Below, in pieces: positions 7,483-8,276 of a stretch of 8,276 nucleotides of DNA. The position numbers were made by a program, and so were the translations under genes. The DNA comes from Alphaproteobacteria bacterium. GTDB taxonomy: Bacteria > Pseudomonadota > Alphaproteobacteria > BNTO01. Each line of letters starts with the position of its first letter. Position 1 is the stretch's first letter. Under the pieces are notes generated by a model that was not told where the DNA came from, did not search any database, and saw only the letters and a list, made by a program, of their open reading frames with translations. The stretch is taken from assembly GCA_025996655.1 (NCBI GenBank), contig BNTO01000030.1, positions 1 to 8,276 of the forward strand, read 5' to 3'.

Positions 7483-7986
7483 TTAAACTTGGGCGGCGTC
7501 AGCAGGCGCTTCAGTCGCAGTCTCGGCGTCCAAAGGTTCGGGAACTTCAGTCGCTGCTTCCTCCTTTAAAGGTGCGGGAGCTTCGGCTTCGGACTGCGGC
7601 GTTTCAACCTTTGAAGGCGCCGCTTTTTCGGCCTCGGCCTTCAGAGACGCAGCCTTTTCGGCTTCCACTTTAAGGCGTTCTTGAGCTTTCTTTTTCGGCG
7701 CGGATTTTTGAGGACGCGTCGTCTTTTGTGCGGCAGGAACAAGCCCCGCCTTCGCTAAAAAGGATTCTACGCGCTCACTAGGTTTTGCGCCTTGGCTCAG
7801 CCAATATTGCGCACGCTCTGTTTTTAAAACGACGCGCTCAGGATGATCTGATGCCAAAAGGGGATTGTAATGGCCTAAACGCTCGACAAAACGGCCGTCT
7901 CGAGGGGACGTCCCTTCCGCAACAACAATCCTATAAAAAGGGCGCTTTTTCGCGCCTCCACGAGCCATTCTTATTTTTAAGGCCAT
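7483..7986 (-). CDS. rpsP: 30S ribosomal protein S16 with long Ala/Glu/Pro-rich C-terminal tail
   Basis: Small-subunit protein needed for 30S assembly. Residues 1-88 are the conserved S16 fold, starting [20 protein letters not shown] with [13 protein letters not shown] around 30-42. A basic linker follows ([20 protein letters not shown]), then a low-complexity acidic tail rich in Ala, Glu, Pro and Lys with the repeated motif EAEKAA, to residue 167. S16 in many bacteria is about 80-90 residues; extended tails are known in alphaproteobacteria. No strong ribosome binding site precedes the ATG. The usual rpsP-rimM-trmD-rplS order is not followed: gltX comes next, 1 base after the stop. The S16 identity is sure; the tail's role is unknown. 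Confidence 0.97.
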   Translation of the reverse strand: MALKIRMARGGAKKRPFYRIVVAEGTSPRDGRFVERLGHYNPLLASDHPERVVLKTERAQYWLSQGAKPSERVESFLAKAGLVPAAQKTTRPQKSAPKKKAQERLKVEAEKAASLKAEAEKAAPSKVETPQSEAEAPAPLKEEAATEVPEPLDAETATEAPADAAQV

Positions 7987-8041
7987 ACTTGAACATTTCT
8001 AACCGCCACCTAGGAACAAGGATAGCAAGTTTTTAAAGGCA

Positions 8042-8069
8042 TATCTAGCATTGCATAGGGCTATGTCAA
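8042..8069 (-). promoter_or_regulatory. Sigma-70 promoter for rpsP-gltX, -35 box overlapping the IS end
   Basis: On the minus strand, a perfect -35 TTGACA (8069-8064), a 16-base spacer and -10 TAGATA (8047-8042). The start near 8035 gives a leader of about 50 bases to the rpsP ATG at 7986. The -35 hexamer coincides with the first bases (TGTCAA on the plus strand) of the presumed IS end, so this could be a hybrid promoter. Confidence 0.6.
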
Positions 8070-8111
8070 CGCAATTTAGGAATGTCATGTTTGTGCAATT
8101 TAGGAATGTCA
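8064..8111. repeat. Two tandem 24-bp copies of a presumed IS terminal sequence
   Basis: GCAATTTAGGAATGTCA occurs identically at 8071-8087 and 8095-8111. Including the preceding TGT plus four variable bases (CAAC, then TTGT), each unit is 24 bases, 8064-8087 and 8088-8111, agreeing at 20 of 24 positions. Both begin with TGT, as IS481-family ends do. They are probably transposase-binding end sequence of the element to the right, present twice. Confidence 0.6.
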
Positions 8112-8176
8112 CCCTTGAGCCTTCCCGATGAGCCCGAAACGGATACGCCTAGCTGTCTAGTCCCAAATTCTTGTTG

Positions 8177-8182
8177 TATAAT
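8177..8182 (+). promoter_or_regulatory. -10 box TATAAT upstream of the transposase
   Basis: A perfect TATAAT sits 37 bases before the transposase's expected start. No convincing -35 is seen 16-18 bases upstream, so it is either weak or decayed. Confidence 0.4.
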
Positions 8183-8207
8183 TCTTGAGCAAGATTATGA
8201 AGTGTGG

Positions 8208-8214
8208 AAGGAGG
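8208..8214 (+). promoter_or_regulatory. Perfect ribosome binding site AAGGAGG with no start codon after it
   Basis: AAGGAGG is complementary to the 16S 3' end. Four bases later the expected ATG position reads AGG (8219-8221), in the frame that encodes the transposase. This marks where the original start most likely was. Confidence 0.5.
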
Positions 8215-8218
8215 CTTT

Positions 8219-8276
8219 AGGAGACAGATTTACCACAGGAACGCCCGAACGACGGAGGCAATTCGTCTCGAAATTC
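8219..8276 (+). CDS. N-terminus of an IS481-family transposase, start codon apparently lost (runs off the right edge)
   Basis: The frame from 8222 reads RQIYHRNARTTEAIRLEI, which matches the opening of IS481-type transposases (recalled as M-G-Q-(V/I)-x-H-x-x-A-x-T-T-x-A-(V/I)-R-x-x-I), the lead-in to an HTH and later a DDE core. In those proteins the Met stands directly before the residue equal to R here, at codon 8219-8221. That codon is AGG, one base from ATG. The frame is open upstream to a stop at 8198-8200, and the only usual alternative start is GTG at 8204, upstream of the AAGGAGG and lacking its own site. The rest of the protein is outside the window, so whether it is otherwise intact is unknown. 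Confidence 0.55.

Larger units (their letters stand above)
8064..8276 (+). mobile_element. Left end of an IS481-like insertion sequence (cut by the window edge)
   Basis: The evidence is the tandem end-like repeats at 8064-8111, then about 100 bases of untranslated DNA, then a reading frame whose N-terminus matches the HTH region of IS481-type transposases. The exact boundary (8064 or 8088) cannot be set without the right end and a target-site duplication, both outside the window. Confidence 0.5.

Noticed and set aside
1..8276. CRISPR array, toxin-antitoxin, phage or defence genes
   Set aside because: No regular repeat-spacer pattern and no matching short gene pairs; the only repeats are the IS end units and the decayed protein repeats.

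Overview
The window looks like chromosomal DNA of an alphaproteobacterium. The RpoD, HU, GluRS and S16 sequences (the last with a long Ala/Glu/Pro-rich tail) read as alphaproteobacterial, and hupB sits directly upstream of tRNA-Val, an order I recall from that class. The insertion-sequence debris, a decayed repeat-protein gene and broken-up ancestral operons fit a reduced or host-associated lineage (Rickettsiales/Holosporales-like). That placement is inference, not proof.

Every housekeeping gene is on the minus strand, so the logical reading order runs from high to low coordinates. First comes rpsP-gltX (7986 to 6036), apparently one transcription unit with its own promoter at 8042-8069. Next is hupB (5901-5632) with its own promoter at 5938-5967, followed by a strong hairpin (5568-5612) and tRNA-Val(UAC) at 5554-5480. 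Then comes a tight cluster: a class I glutamine-amidotransferase-like (peptidase C26) gene, dnaG and rpoD (5421 to 744). The first two share one base (TAATG) and the last two are 29 bases apart. A 132-base spacer with interleaved inverted repeats leads to tRNA-Gly(CCC) at 611-538.

The two flanks are mobile or decaying DNA. The left edge has the C-terminal end of a probable ISAzo13-family transposase (1-98), then a frameshifted remnant of a charged heptad-like repeat protein (about 143-414). The right edge has the start of an IS481-like element (from about 8064). It has two tandem 24-bp copies of its presumed end, a TATAAT box, a perfect AAGGAGG ribosome binding site and a transposase reading frame whose expected ATG reads AGG.

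Functionally the centre is macromolecular synthesis: replication priming (DnaG), transcription initiation (RpoD), translation (S16, GluRS, two tRNAs) and nucleoid structure (HU). The points most worth a second look are the loss of the Cys and His catalytic residues in the C26 protein fused into the dnaG-rpoD cluster, the apparent supply of the rpsP promoter -35 box by an IS end, and a tRNA-Gly(CCC) with C at position 55. I see no CRISPR array, toxin-antitoxin pair, or defence system.
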